Source: Streptomyces roseoviridis (GTDB lineage Bacteria; Actinomycetota; Actinomycetes; Streptomycetales; Streptomycetaceae). From it: a DNA stretch of 64,000 nucleotides. Numbering within the stretch: position 1 is the stretch's first letter; each line of letters starts with the position of its first letter. The DNA lies in contig NZ_BAAAWU010000001.1 in assembly GCF_039535235.1 (NCBI RefSeq), forward strand, positions 7,195,001-7,259,000. Direction: 5' to 3'. Of the stretch, positions 7,821 to 17,160 are shown one piece after another. The notes beneath the pieces were generated by a model. It did not search any database and was not told the origin of the DNA. It was given only the letters and a program-made list of their open reading frames with translations. Made by a program: the position numbers and the translations under genes.

Positions 7821-10676
7821 TCACCAGGCGAGGTCCTCCAGGGCGTCCGGATCGAGCAGCGGCACCGCCGGGCCCGCGCCCGGCCCGTCCTGGGAGACGG
7901 GCAGCTCGGCCCAGATCGTCTTGCCCCGGCGCGCGTACCGGGTGCCCCAGCGCTGCGCGAACTGGGCCACCAGGAACAGCCCCCGGCCGCCCTCGTCGGT
8001 GTCCGTCGCGTGCCGCAGATGCGGCGACGTGCTGCTGCCGTCGGACACCTCGCAGATCAGCACCCGGTCGTACACCAGCCGGACCCTGACCGGCGGCCGA
8101 CCGTACCGGATCGCGTTGGTGATCAGCTCGCTCAGGACCAGCTCCGCCGTGAATCCGACGTCCTCCAGGCCCCATTCGGCGAGCCGCGCCGCCGCCGCGT
8201 TGCGCACCGGTGCCACGGCGGACGGATCCGACGGCACCTCCCACTCCGCGATCCGGTCCTGCGGGATCCGGCGGGCGCTCGCCACCAGCAGCGCGATGTC
8301 GTCGGACGGCACCGGGAACAGCAGCGCGGCGAGCACGTCCGCGCAGATCTGCTCCGGCGTCCGGTCGGGCCGCGCCAGCGTCCTGCGGAGCAGACCGAGA
8401 CCGGTGTCGAAGTCCCGGTGACGGTCCTCCAGGAGGCCGTCGGTGAAGAGCACCAGGGTGCTGTCCGGCTCCAGCTTCAGCCGCGCGGACGCGAACGGCC
8501 GGTCGCCGAGGCCGAGACCGAGCGGCAGTCCGGGCGGCAGCGCGGGGAACTCCACGCTCCCGTCGGGCCGCACCAGCGCGGGCCCCGGATGGCCCGCGCT
8601 CGCCATCGTGCACACACCGGTGGTCGGATCGTAGATCGCGTACAGACAGGTCGCTCCCGCGGTGCCCTCCGCGCCGCCGTCGCCGTCCGCGTCGCTCCCG
8701 TCGTCCTCCCTCCCCGGCTCGTTCTCCTCGCCGATCCGGTCGATCAGCTCGTCCAGATGGGTCAGGAGCTCCTCCGGCGGCAGATCGAGCGTGGAGAAGT
8801 TCGCCACCGCCGTGCGCAGCCGCCCCATCGTGGCCGCCGCGTGCAGCCCGTGCCCCACCACGTCCCCGACGACGAGCGCCACGCGCGCCCCCGGCAGCGG
8901 GATGACGTCGAACCAGTCGCCGCCCACCCCCGCCTTCGCGGGCAGGTACCGGTAGGCGACCCGCATCGCGTTCTGCTCCGGCAGCACCCGCGGCAGCAGG
9001 CTGCGCTGCAGCGCCACCGCCATCGAGTGCTCGCGCGTGAACCGCCGCGCGTTGTCGATCGCCAGCGCCGCCCGCGCCGCCAGCTCCTCGGCGAACGACA
9101 GGTCCTCCTCCCCGAAGGGCTCGGGGGTGTCGCGGCCGCGCCAGAAGTTGGCCATCCCGAGCACCACCCCGCGGGCCAGCAGCGGCACGGTGAGCAGCGA
9201 GTGCAGACCGTAGGCCAGCGCCTGCGCCGCGCCCTCCGGGTCCTGGGCCCGCCAGCCCTGCGCGGAGGCCAGGTCGGCCTGGAGCACGGCCCGCCCCTCG
9301 TCGAGGGCCGAGGCCATGGGCGTGGTCGGCACCACGAAGCGGATCAGGTCGCCCACCGGTTGCAGCGGCGTCTCCGGGCGCACCCCGCTCAGCGCCGTGC
9401 GCCGCATCTCCGTGTGCACGCCGGAGGGCTCCTCGCCGCGCATCACCGGGTCCAGGAGCTCCACCGTCACGAAGTCGGCGAACCGCGGCACCGCCACCTC
9501 CGACAGCTCCTCCGCCGTGCGCACCACGTCCAGCGTCGTCCCGATCCGCGTGCCCGCCTCGTACAGCAGCCGCAGCCGGCCGCGCGCCACCTCGGCCCGG
9601 CCGGTCAGCGCGGACAGCTCGGTCGTGTCGCGCAAGGTCATGACGCAGCCGCCCGCACGGTCCCCGGTGGGGCGCACGTTCACGGCGAGCAGCCGGTCAC
9701 CGGCGAGGTGCACCTCGTCCGTCGCGGGGCGTCCGGACAGCAGCAGCGCGGCCGTCCGCGGCTCCAGACCCAGCTCCCGGACGTGGCGGCGCTCGGCGTC
9801 CGGCGGCAGCTTCAGCAGGCGGCGCGCCTCGTCGTTGGCGAGGAGCAGCAGCCCGTCGCCGCCGACGATGACGACGCCCTCCTTCACCGAGTGCAGGACC
9901 GCCTCGTGATGCTCCTTGAGGCGGGTCATCTCCGCCGGGCCGAGGCCGTGGGTCTGTCTCCGCAGCCGGTGGCTCACCAGGCCGGCGCCGCCCACGGCGA
10001 GGGCCAGGCCGCCCGCCGCGGCGCCGAGCAGCAGCGGCAGCCGGCCCTCGACGGCATTGCCGACGGTCTCGACCTCGATGCCGCTGCTGACCATGCCGAC
10101 GACCGTCCCGTTCTCGTCGCGGACCGGGACGACCGCCCGCACCGCGTCGGTCGGCGCGCCGTGGTAGATCTCGGTGAACGACTCGCCGGCCGCGGCCCGC
10201 GCGATGTCGCCGTGGGCGCGCTGCCCGATGAGGGACGGGTCGGAGTCGGTGTAGCGCGCGCCGTTGGGGGCGAGCACGGCGATGAAGTCGACCCCGGAGC
10301 CGACCCGGGCCGCCTCCGCGCGGGGCTGGAGCACCGCGGTCGGGTCGTCGGAGCGCAGCGCCTCCACCAGGCCGGGCGCGTGGGCGAATGCCTCCGCGAC
10401 GGCCAGCGAGCGGTTGCGGGCGTTGCGTTCGCTGTCGTAGCGGCCCTGCAGGACGAGGGCGAGCGCCGCCGCGGCCACGATCAGCAGCGCGATGACCGCC
10501 TGCAGGGCGAACACCTGGCCCGCGACGCTCCGCAACCCGCTGGCCCGCCCCCCCCGGATCCACGGGCGGGCCGCTCCGCGCCTGGCGTCACGCTGCGCTC
10601 CTTCCCGCCCTGCTCGCCGGGGCTTCCTTCCATGCTGCCCCCGGTGCGACCGACAGGGAAAACGGGGGACCGCCAC
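7821..10676 (-). CDS. SpoIIE-family protein phosphatase with sensor, PAS, GAF and ATPase domains
   Basis: A membrane-bound PP2C-type serine phosphatase of about 940-950 residues. Domains in order: a transmembrane helix (about 57-77), an extracytoplasmic DcuS/CitA-like sensor, a second helix (about 198-218), PAS, GAF, SpoIIE phosphatase (GDVVGHGLHAAATM, then FTDGLLEDR) and a C-terminal anti-sigma-type HATPase with LSELITNAIRYG. Such Streptomyces proteins act in anti-sigma/anti-anti-sigma switching. The GTG at 10676 lacks a ribosome site. An ATG at 10633 and a GTG with ideal GGAG spacing lie in a frame that would join the main frame if the G8 tract at 10548-10555 had nine bases (see findings). 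Confidence 0.88.
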   Translation of the reverse strand: MAVPRFPCRSHRGQHGRKPRRAGREGAQRDARRGAARPWIRGGRASGLRSVAGQVFALQAVIALLIVAAAALALVLQGRYDSERNARNRSLAVAEAFAHAPGLVEALRSDDPTAVLQPRAEAARVGSGVDFIAVLAPNGARYTDSDPSLIGQRAHGDIARAAAGESFTEIYHGAPTDAVRAVVPVRDENGTVVGMVSSGIEVETVGNAVEGRLPLLLGAAAGGLALAVGGAGLVSHRLRRQTHGLGPAEMTRLKEHHEAVLHSVKEGVVIVGGDGLLLLANDEARRLLKLPPDAERRHVRELGLEPRTAALLLSGRPATDEVHLAGDRLLAVNVRPTGDRAGGCVMTLRDTTELSALTGRAEVARGRLRLLYEAGTRIGTTLDVVRTAEELSEVAVPRFADFVTVELLDPVMRGEEPSGVHTEMRRTALSGVRPETPLQPVGDLIRFVVPTTPMASALDEGRAVLQADLASAQGWRAQDPEGAAQALAYGLHSLLTVPLLARGVVLGMANFWRGRDTPEPFGEEDLSFAEELAARAALAIDNARRFTREHSMAVALQRSLLPRVLPEQNAMRVAYRYLPAKAGVGGDWFDVIPLPGARVALVVGDVVGHGLHAAATMGRLRTAVANFSTLDLPPEELLTHLDELIDRIGEENEPGREDDGSDADGDGGAEGTAGATCLYAIYDPTTGVCTMASAGHPGPALVRPDGSVEFPALPPGLPLGLGLGDRPFASARLKLEPDSTLVLFTDGLLEDRHRDFDTGLGLLRRTLARPDRTPEQICADVLAALLFPVPSDDIALLVASARRIPQDRIAEWEVPSDPSAVAPVRNAAAARLAEWGLEDVGFTAELVLSELITNAIRYGRPPVRVRLVYDRVLICEVSDGSSTSPHLRHATDTDEGGRGLFLVAQFAQRWGTRYARRGKTIWAELPVSQDGPGAGPAVPLLDPDALEDLAW

Positions 10677-10899
10677 GGAGAGCGACGGGGCGGGGAGCAG
10701 GCGCCGTCAGACCGCGAGGTCGAGGCGGACGGAGCCCGCGTGACGGCGACCCTCCGTCCGGGTGACGCCCGCCCGTCCGACGGAGGTCCTGAAGCCCTGT
10801 GCGGGCACCGCCCGGGCGGCTACGGTGGACGGAAGATCGTTTCGGCATCCCGGAACGGCGCCGGAAGCGCAGGCGCCCCGGAATCGGAGAAGGACGCAC

Positions 10900-11967
10900 A
10901 TGTCGGCACCCGCCCGCCCCCACGAGCCCGAGGTCCTCGTCCACACCGAGGGCCGCGCCGGCTTCCTCACCCTGAACCGGCCCCGCGCCATCAACGCCCT
11001 CACCCACGCCATGGTGCGCCGGATCGACGACGCCCTGACGCGGTGGGAGCACGACCCGGCGGTGACGACCGTGGTCCTGCGCGGCGCGGGCGAGCGCGGC
11101 CTGTGCGCGGGCGGCGACATCCGGGCCATCCACGACGACGCCCGCGCCGGCGGCACCGCGTCCGTGGCCTTCTGGCGCGACGAGTACCGGCTCAACGCCC
11201 GGATCGCCCGCTGGCCCAAGCCGTACGTGGCGTTCATGGACGGGATCGTCATGGGCGGCGGCGTCGGCGTCTCCGGCCACGGCTCCGTCCGGATCGTCAC
11301 CGAACGCTCCCGGATCGCCATGCCCGAGACCGGCATCGGCTTCGTCCCCGACGTCGGCGGCACCCGGCTGCTGAGCCACGCCCCCGGCGAACTCGGCACC
11401 CACCTCGCCCTCACCGGCGCGCAGGCGGGCGCCGCCGACGCCCTCCTCACCGGTCTCGCCGACCACTACGTGCCCTCCGCGGCCCTGCCGGCGCTCGCCG
11501 ACGACCTCACCCGGCTGCCCGCGGCCGAGGCGGTCGCCCGCCACGCCCGCCCCGCGCCGCCCGGCGAGCTGGCCGCCCGGCGGTCCTGGATCGACACCTG
11601 CTACGCCGCCGGCACCGTGGAGGAGATCATCGGGCGCCTCACCGACTCGGGCGTCCCCGAGGCCAAGGAGACGGCGACCCACCTGCTCACCCGCTCGCCC
11701 ACGGCCCTGAAGGCCACCCTGGCCGCGCTGCGCCGCGCCCGGGCCCTGGACTCCCTCGAAGCGACCCTGAACATGGAATTCCGGCTCTCCTGCGCGGCCC
11801 TCTCCTCGCCGGACCTGGTCGAGGGCATCCGCGCCCAGGTCGTCGACAAGGACCGCGCCCCGCGCTGGTCGCCGCCGACCCTCGACGGCGTGACGGAGCG
11901 GGCCACGGAGCGCTGGTTCGCCCCGCAGCCCACCGGAGAACTGGGCCTCACGGCGCCGGAGCACTGA
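10900..11967 (+). CDS. Enoyl-CoA hydratase/isomerase, 3-hydroxyisobutyryl-CoA hydrolase type
   Basis: A 355-residue crotonase-superfamily protein. The oxyanion-hole segments are GLCAGGDIRAIHDDA and VMGGGVGVSGHG, and MPETGIGFVPDVGGTRLL follows. The length and the C-terminal extension (DSLEATLNMEFRL region) match the 3-hydroxyisobutyryl-CoA hydrolase branch, which acts in valine degradation, rather than the 260-residue hydratases. ATG 10900 has GGAGAAGGA 5-13 bases upstream. It is a single gene with a short convergent gap to the glyoxalase-fold gene. True substrate not proven. Confidence 0.85.
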   Translation: MSAPARPHEPEVLVHTEGRAGFLTLNRPRAINALTHAMVRRIDDALTRWEHDPAVTTVVLRGAGERGLCAGGDIRAIHDDARAGGTASVAFWRDEYRLNARIARWPKPYVAFMDGIVMGGGVGVSGHGSVRIVTERSRIAMPETGIGFVPDVGGTRLLSHAPGELGTHLALTGAQAGAADALLTGLADHYVPSAALPALADDLTRLPAAEAVARHARPAPPGELAARRSWIDTCYAAGTVEEIIGRLTDSGVPEAKETATHLLTRSPTALKATLAALRRARALDSLEATLNMEFRLSCAALSSPDLVEGIRAQVVDKDRAPRWSPPTLDGVTERATERWFAPQPTGELGLTAPEH

Positions 11968-12022
11968 GGGAGCGGACAGGAGGCGGACACGCACCCGGTC
12001 ACCGACCCGCCGGCACGGCCCC

Positions 12023-12871
12023 TCAGGCCCGCTCGTCCGCCGCCTCGTCCAACGTGAAGAGCCCGCCCTGCGGATCGCGCACCGACGCACGCCGGCCCGC
12101 CGCGACCGGCCAGCCGTGGTCCGCCTCGGGGACCAGCGAACCGCCGTGCGCGAGCACCGCGGCGGTCGCGCGCTCCAGGTCCGGGACCCGGAAGTGGACC
12201 AGCCAGCGCGGGCGCAGCTGAGGCTGAGGGGAGGCCGCCTCCACCGGACCGCTGTTCAGCCGGGCGATCGCCTCGCCCTGGCTGTACAGCACGACCTGGT
12301 CGTCCTCGTAGGCCACCTCGAACCGCTCCACACCACCGTTCAGCCAGTCCAGGACGCCCCCGTAGAAGACGGCCGCGTCGAAGGCGTTGCGCGTGTGCAG
12401 TTCCAGCCACGCGGGCGCGTGGTGCTCGCCGAGCCGCCAGCGGGAGGACACCCGGCCCTCCCACACGCCGAACGCCGCGCCCTCGGGATCGGTGGCCAGC
12501 GCCGCCCGGCCGCGCGGCGGGAACGCCACCGGACCCACGCCGACCGTGCCGCTGCGCTCGCGGATGCGGGCCACCGCCTCGTCCGCGTCGGCCACGGCGA
12601 AGTACGGCGTCCAGGCGACCGGCATGGCCATCCGGACGGCCACCTCGCCGATGCCGCCCACCGGCACCCCGTCCAGTTCGCCCACCGAGAAGCCGTGCCC
12701 CAGCGGACCGTGCCGGAAGGTCCAGCCGAGCACGGCCCCGTAGAACTCCTCCGCCGCGCCGAGGTCACGCACCGCCAGACTCAGCCAGCAGGGCGCGCCC
12801 GGCTCATCCGCGGTCAGCGGCACCCGGCTCACCTCACTCCCGCTCTCGTACATCTGCTCTGTTCCGTACAT
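12023..12871 (-). CDS. VOC (glyoxalase/dioxygenase fold) family protein
   Basis: A 282-residue protein made of two vicinal-oxygen-chelate modules. The first starts at CWLSLAVRDLGAAEEFYG and ends at DPEGAAFGVWEG. The second runs from WLELHTRNAFDAAVFYG to DPQGGLFTLDEA. Such tandem VOC proteins in Streptomyces include putative hydroxylases and glyoxalase-like proteins, and nothing here fixes the substrate. The start at 12871 (MYGTEQ) is preferred over one 63 bases upstream; MYESGSE at 12853 is also possible. It is divergent from glutaminase. Confidence 0.82.
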   Translation of the reverse strand: MYGTEQMYESGSEVSRVPLTADEPGAPCWLSLAVRDLGAAEEFYGAVLGWTFRHGPLGHGFSVGELDGVPVGGIGEVAVRMAMPVAWTPYFAVADADEAVARIRERSGTVGVGPVAFPPRGRAALATDPEGAAFGVWEGRVSSRWRLGEHHAPAWLELHTRNAFDAAVFYGGVLDWLNGGVERFEVAYEDDQVVLYSQGEAIARLNSGPVEAASPQPQLRPRWLVHFRVPDLERATAAVLAHGGSLVPEADHGWPVAAGRRASVRDPQGGLFTLDEAADERA

Positions 12872-12982
12872 CGCATCCCCGCATCCCGGACGTCTCCTCC
12901 AGCCACCCTCGCCCCGACGCCCTGCCGACGCCACTCAGGGGGTGCCCGCACGGTCGGCCCACGGCCAGCGCAAGATGGTTCC

Positions 12983-13900
12983 ATGCTGTTGACCTTCGAA
13001 CCCGTCCTCGAACGCATCGCCGAGGAGATCGCCGGCCTCACCGCGCGCGGCCGGTCCGCCGACTACATCCCGGCGCTGGCCTCCGCCGATCCCACCCGTT
13101 TCGGGATGGCCGTGGCCGAGCTGGACGGGACCGTGTACGGCGTGGGCGACTGGCAGCACCCCTTCTCCACCCAGTCCGTCACCAAGGTCTTCACGCTCGC
13201 CCTCGCCCTGGCCCGCAAGGGCGAGGCGCTGTGGGAGCACGTCGGCCGCGAGCCCTCCGGCAACCCGTTCAACTCCCTGGTCCAGCTGGAGTACGAGAAC
13301 GGCATCCCGCGCAACCCGTTCATCAACGCGGGCGCGCTCGTCGTCACCGACCAGCTGCACCGGATGACCGGCGACGCCTCCGGCGTCCTGCTGGACTTCC
13401 TGCGGGCCGAGAGCGGCAACCAGGACCTCGACTTCGACCGGGACGTCGCCGCCTCCGAGACCGCCCACGGCGACCGCAACGCCGCGCTCGCCCACTTCAT
13501 GGCGAGCTACGACAACATCGCCAACCCGGTGCCGACCCTGCTGCGCGAGTACTTCCGCCAGTGCTCCATCGAGGCGTCCTGCGCCGACCTGGCCCTCGCC
13601 ACCGGCTTCCTCGCCCGGCACGGCATCCGCGCCGACGGCTCGCGGCTGCTGAGCCGCAGCCAGGCCAAGCAGGTCAACGCCGTGATGCTGACCTGCGGCA
13701 CGTACGACGCCGCCGGCGACTTCGCCTACCGGGTCGGGCTGCCCGGCAAGAGCGGGGTCGGCGGCGGCATCATCGCCGTGGTCCCGGGCCGCTGCACGCT
13801 GTGCGTGTGGAGCCCCGGCCTGGACGAGCGCGGCAACTCGGTCGCCGGCGTCGCCGCCCTCGACCGGTTCACCACCATCACGGGCCTCTCGGTCTTCTGA
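12983..13900 (+). CDS. glsA: Glutaminase
   Basis: Hydrolyses L-glutamine to L-glutamate and ammonia. The 305-residue protein matches bacterial glutaminase A length and motifs: the S-x-x-K nucleophile QSVTKVF near residues 64-70, then YENGIPRNPFINAGAL, ASYDNIANPVP and GLPGKSGVGGGI. These are beta-lactamase-like serine enzymes of the cytoplasm. No ribosome site is strong at ATG 12983; another ATG nine bases upstream is in frame. It is a third ammonia-releasing amidase/lyase in the first 14 kb, after asparaginase and aspartase. Confidence 0.92.
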   Translation: MLLTFEPVLERIAEEIAGLTARGRSADYIPALASADPTRFGMAVAELDGTVYGVGDWQHPFSTQSVTKVFTLALALARKGEALWEHVGREPSGNPFNSLVQLEYENGIPRNPFINAGALVVTDQLHRMTGDASGVLLDFLRAESGNQDLDFDRDVAASETAHGDRNAALAHFMASYDNIANPVPTLLREYFRQCSIEASCADLALATGFLARHGIRADGSRLLSRSQAKQVNAVMLTCGTYDAAGDFAYRVGLPGKSGVGGGIIAVVPGRCTLCVWSPGLDERGNSVAGVAALDRFTTITGLSVF

Positions 13901-14033
13901 CGACCGCCCGGCCGCCGGCCCCCGGCCCGACCGCGCCACCGCGCGACCGGCCCTCCAGCCCTCCAGCCCTCCGGCCCGACCGCCCTGCGTACGCGACCGG
14001 GTCGGCATACGCGACCGGGCCGGGCGGCCGCCA

Positions 14034-14056
14034 CCGGGCCGGGACCACCGGCCCGG
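14034..14056. terminator. Bidirectional hairpin between convergent glsA and hypothetical gene
   Basis: CCGGGCCGG (14034-14042) pairs perfectly with CCGGCCCGG (14048-14056) around a 5-base loop, in the 165-bp gap between two convergent stop codons. There is no U tract, as is normal for Streptomyces. The rest of the gap is a low-complexity C-rich stretch with two copies of ACGCGACCGGG. Confidence 0.6.
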
Positions 14057-14067
14057 CCCACCGTCCG

Positions 14068-14718
14068 TCAGGGCGCGTCGCGGACGACCACGAACGCCTC
14101 CGTCCGCTCCTCGCCCTCCGCCGGGAGCCACCACGCCGTCACCGCGCCGCGCGCCCCCGCCGCCGGCTCCTCGCCGGTCCCGAGCACCCGGACCACCCGC
14201 AGCTCCGGAGCCCCGCTCCCGAACCGGATCACCGTGCCGTCCGGGCCGTCGGTCACCGACGCGTCGGACACCGGCGCCCACCCCTCGTCCCCTTCGACGG
14301 TGGCGGTCACCTTCGGGTCGGGCGTGTCGGACTCGCTCTGCGCCTGCGGCTCCGCGCGGCCCCGCAGCAGCGCCCGCAGCTCGGCGAGCAGCACCGGGTC
14401 GTGCGTCCCGTCGTACACGTACCGCGTGCCGAGGACCCCGTGCTCGGAGGTGCCGACGAGGGACTGCTCCGCGCCCTCCAGCGGCGCGCCCCGGTACGTC
14501 AGCGGCACCAGGTATCCGTGCCGGTCGGCGGCCGACGCGTCGCGCACCACCATGAACTCGATGCCGACCTCGCCCTCGGGGTCGTCGAGCCGGAAGCCGC
14601 CCGCCTTCTCCAGGACGGGGGTGCCGCCCGTCGCCGGGTACCAGGGGCGGGTGGGGAGCCAGTCCTGAAGGAGCTCCAGCTTCGTCGGCGTCATGGTGGT
14701 CCGGTGGATCACAGACAT
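14068..14718 (-). CDS. Maltokinase N-terminal cap-like protein
   Basis: A 216-residue protein that begins MSVIHRTTMTPTKLELLQDW. Together with WLPTRPWY and the segment EGAEQSLVGTSEHGVLGTRYVYDG, this resembles the N-terminal cap domain of actinobacterial maltokinases, here as a free-standing protein without the kinase domain. Streptomyces homologues are often labelled as glucan-branching-related proteins, probably by domain carry-over. The start at 14718 has GGAGG about 15 bases upstream. The function is unknown; it lies 76 bp downstream of bglC start-to-stop order on the same strand and may be read with the ceb operon. Confidence 0.65.
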   Translation of the reverse strand: MSVIHRTTMTPTKLELLQDWLPTRPWYPATGGTPVLEKAGGFRLDDPEGEVGIEFMVVRDASAADRHGYLVPLTYRGAPLEGAEQSLVGTSEHGVLGTRYVYDGTHDPVLLAELRALLRGRAEPQAQSESDTPDPKVTATVEGDEGWAPVSDASVTDGPDGTVIRFGSGAPELRVVRVLGTGEEPAAGARGAVTAWWLPAEGEERTEAFVVVRDAP

Positions 14719-14794
14719 CTCGGGTACATCCCTCCGTGACGGTACGGTCCCGGTCGGCGGACCGCCCCGAAACCGTACCGCCCCACGATCTTGC

Positions 14795-16240
14795 TCAGCC
14801 GTCCGCCCCCGGCGCGTGCAGCTCGCCCGAACGCGCCACCCGCGCGTACCAGCGGGCACTGGACTTCGGGGTGCGCCGCAGCGTCTCGTAGTCGACGTGC
14901 ACGGCACCGAACCGCTTCGCGTAGCCGTACGCCCACTCGAAGTTGTCCAGCAGCGACCACAGGAAGTAGCCGTGCACCACGGCCCCCTCCTCGACCGCCC
15001 GGTGCAGCGCCTCCAGGTGCGCGTGCACATAGGCGGCGCGCTGCGGGTCGTGCACCGACCCGTCCGGGGCGACCACGTCCTCGTACGCCGCGCCGTTCTC
15101 GCTGACCACCAGCGGCAGCCCGGGGTGACGGACCGAGATCCGGGTCAGCAGGTCCTTCAGGCCCGAGGGGTCCACCGGCCAGCCCATCGCCGTCCGCTCC
15201 CCGTCCGCCTGGTGGAAGGCGACGTCGTCGGCGCCCGGCCAGGGCGAGAACTCGCTGTTGCCGTGGCCGTCGTCCTGGGGCTTCTCCTCGCCCTCGGCGA
15301 CGTGCGAGACGACCGTGGGCGTGTAGTAGTTGATGCCCAGCCAGTCCAGCGGCTGTCCCACCGTCGCCTCGTCACCGTCCCGCACGAAGCCCCAGTCGGT
15401 CAGGTGCGCTGTGTCGGCGAAAAGCTCGCGCGGATAGCCGCCCTCCAGCATCGGGCCGAGCCAGATCTCGTTGCCGACCGTGTCGATTCGGCGGGCCGCC
15501 TCCACGTCCGCCGGCGACGGCGTCAGCGGGCGCACCTCGTGCAGGTTGAGCGACACCGCCAGCTTCGCCCCGGCCGGCAGCGCCGCGCGCAGCGCCCGCA
15601 CCGCGAGCCCGTGCCCCAGGTTCAGGTGGTGGGCGGCCCGCAGCGCCGCCACCGGGTCGGTGCGGCCCGGCGCGTGCACCCCGGAGCCGTAGCCCAGGAA
15701 AGCGCTGCACCACGGCTCGTTGAGCGTCGTCCAGCGGGTGACGCGGTCGCCCAGGGCGTCGGCGACCAGGGCCGCGTACGCGGCGAACCGCTCGGCCGTG
15801 GACCGCTCCGGCCAGCCGCCCGCGTCCTCAAGTTCCTGCGGCAGGTCCCAGTGGTAGAGGGTCAGCGCCGGCTCGATCCCGGCGGCGAGCAGCTCGTCGA
15901 CGAGCCGCCGGTAGAAGTCCAGGCCCTTCTGCACGGCCGGCCCCCGGCCGGTCGGCTGCACCCGCGACCAGGACACCGAGAACCGGTAGGCGTTCAGGCC
16001 CAGTTCGGACATCAGCCGGACGTCCTCGCGGAAGCGGTGGTAGTGGTCGACGGCGACATCGCCCGTGTGCCCCTGGAAGACCTTCCCCGGGGTGTGCGAG
16101 AACGTGTCCCAGATGGACGGCGTCCGGCCGTCCTCGGCCGCGGCGCCCTCGATCTGGTACGCGGCGGTGGCCGCGCCCCACAGGAAGTCGGAGGGGAAAC
16201 GGCGGACGGCGGTGAGCGGCCGGGTGTCGGACGCGGTCAT
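14795..16240 (-). CDS. bglC: Beta-glucosidase, glycoside hydrolase family 1
   Basis: A 481-residue retaining beta-glucosidase that splits cellobiose and short cello-oligosaccharides to glucose in the cytoplasm. Catalytic residues are visible: acid/base Glu175 in TTLNEPW and nucleophile Glu381 in VVSENGAAY. FLWGAATAAYQIEG is the GH1 N-terminal signature. There is no signal peptide. The start at 16240 (MTASDT) has GGGAG 9 bases upstream; a start 21 bases earlier is weaker. It follows cebG by 61 bp in the order cebE-cebF-cebG-bglC, matching the characterised ceb locus of Streptomyces, so it processes what CebEFG imports. Confidence 0.95.
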   Translation of the reverse strand: MTASDTRPLTAVRRFPSDFLWGAATAAYQIEGAAAEDGRTPSIWDTFSHTPGKVFQGHTGDVAVDHYHRFREDVRLMSELGLNAYRFSVSWSRVQPTGRGPAVQKGLDFYRRLVDELLAAGIEPALTLYHWDLPQELEDAGGWPERSTAERFAAYAALVADALGDRVTRWTTLNEPWCSAFLGYGSGVHAPGRTDPVAALRAAHHLNLGHGLAVRALRAALPAGAKLAVSLNLHEVRPLTPSPADVEAARRIDTVGNEIWLGPMLEGGYPRELFADTAHLTDWGFVRDGDEATVGQPLDWLGINYYTPTVVSHVAEGEEKPQDDGHGNSEFSPWPGADDVAFHQADGERTAMGWPVDPSGLKDLLTRISVRHPGLPLVVSENGAAYEDVVAPDGSVHDPQRAAYVHAHLEALHRAVEEGAVVHGYFLWSLLDNFEWAYGYAKRFGAVHVDYETLRRTPKSSARWYARVARSGELHAPGADG

Positions 16241-16301
16241 AGGAGAGGGCTCCCAACGCAAGAGAGACGGATGCGGTACGAAGGAGAGGCGGGCCGGGCC
16301 G

Positions 16302-17156
16302 TCAGCTCTTGACGGCGCCCGCGGTGATCCCGCCGACGATGTGCTTGCCGAGCACGGCGAACACCAGCAGCAGCGGCACGGTGGAGATCAGCGCCCCGGT
16401 GAGCACCACCGCCTGGTCGACGCTGTGGTTGCCGGCGCCGAGGCCGGCCAGCGCCACCTGGAGGGTGGGATTGCCGTCGGGGGTGAGCGCGATGAACGGC
16501 CAGAAGAAGTCGTTCCACGCCTGGACGAAGACCAGCATGCCGAGGACCGCCATCGCGGGCCGGGCGACCGGGAAGACCACGTGCCAGACGATCCGCAGCG
16601 AGTGCGCCCCGTCCATCCGGGCCGCCTCCACCAGCTCGACGGGCAGCGCCTCGATGAGGAACTGGCGCATGAAGAACACGCCGAACGCCGCGACCAGCGA
16701 GGGCAGGACCACCGACTGGAGCTGGTCGACCCAGCCGAGGTCGGTGATGATCCGGTACAGCGGGATGACGCTCAGCTGCGGCGGGATCGTCATCGTCGCC
16801 ACCACCAGGGTGAGCAGGACGTTGCGGCCCTTGAACGGCAGTCTGGCGAAGGCGAAGCCGGCCAGGGTGGAGAAGAGGACCGTGGACAGCGCCACGAGCG
16901 AGGCCACGACCGTGGTGTTGACCAGGGCCTCGCCCATGTCGACCTGGTTCCAGGCGAAGGTGAGGTTGTCGAACAGCCGGGGTCCGGGCAGCAGCGGCGC
17001 CGGGGCCGTGACCACCCGCTCGCCGGTGTGCGAGGCGGCGACGAGGTTCCAGTAGAGCGGGAAGAGCGAGGCCAGCGCGGCGAGGCCGAGCAGGACGTAG
17101 GTGAGGGGTCCGGCGTGGTGCTGCCGGCCGGCCTTCTGCCGGAATCGGGTGCGCAC
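16302..17156 (-). CDS. cebG: Cellobiose ABC transporter permease CebG
   Basis: A 284-residue inner-membrane subunit (MalG-like) with six predicted helices. The cytoplasmic EAA loop LVEAARMDGAHSLRIVWHVV docks on the ATPase, which in Streptomyces is the shared MsiK encoded elsewhere; no ATPase gene is in this operon. It starts at GTG 17156, 4 bp after the cebF stop, so the two are tightly coupled. Assignment rests on the family plus the CebR-type locus order. Confidence 0.93.
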   Translation of the reverse strand: MRTRFRQKAGRQHHAGPLTYVLLGLAALASLFPLYWNLVAASHTGERVVTAPAPLLPGPRLFDNLTFAWNQVDMGEALVNTTVVASLVALSTVLFSTLAGFAFARLPFKGRNVLLTLVVATMTIPPQLSVIPLYRIITDLGWVDQLQSVVLPSLVAAFGVFFMRQFLIEALPVELVEAARMDGAHSLRIVWHVVFPVARPAMAVLGMLVFVQAWNDFFWPFIALTPDGNPTLQVALAGLGAGNHSVDQAVVLTGALISTVPLLLVFAVLGKHIVGGITAGAVKS

Positions 17157-17160
17157 GGGT

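Noticed and set aside
7617..12221. A 1534-codon open frame on the plus strand
   Set aside because: It runs antisense through the SpoIIE gene and out of frame through the crotonase gene; composition is Arg/Pro/Gly-rich and no domain is recognisable. It is a by-product of GC-rich codon usage.
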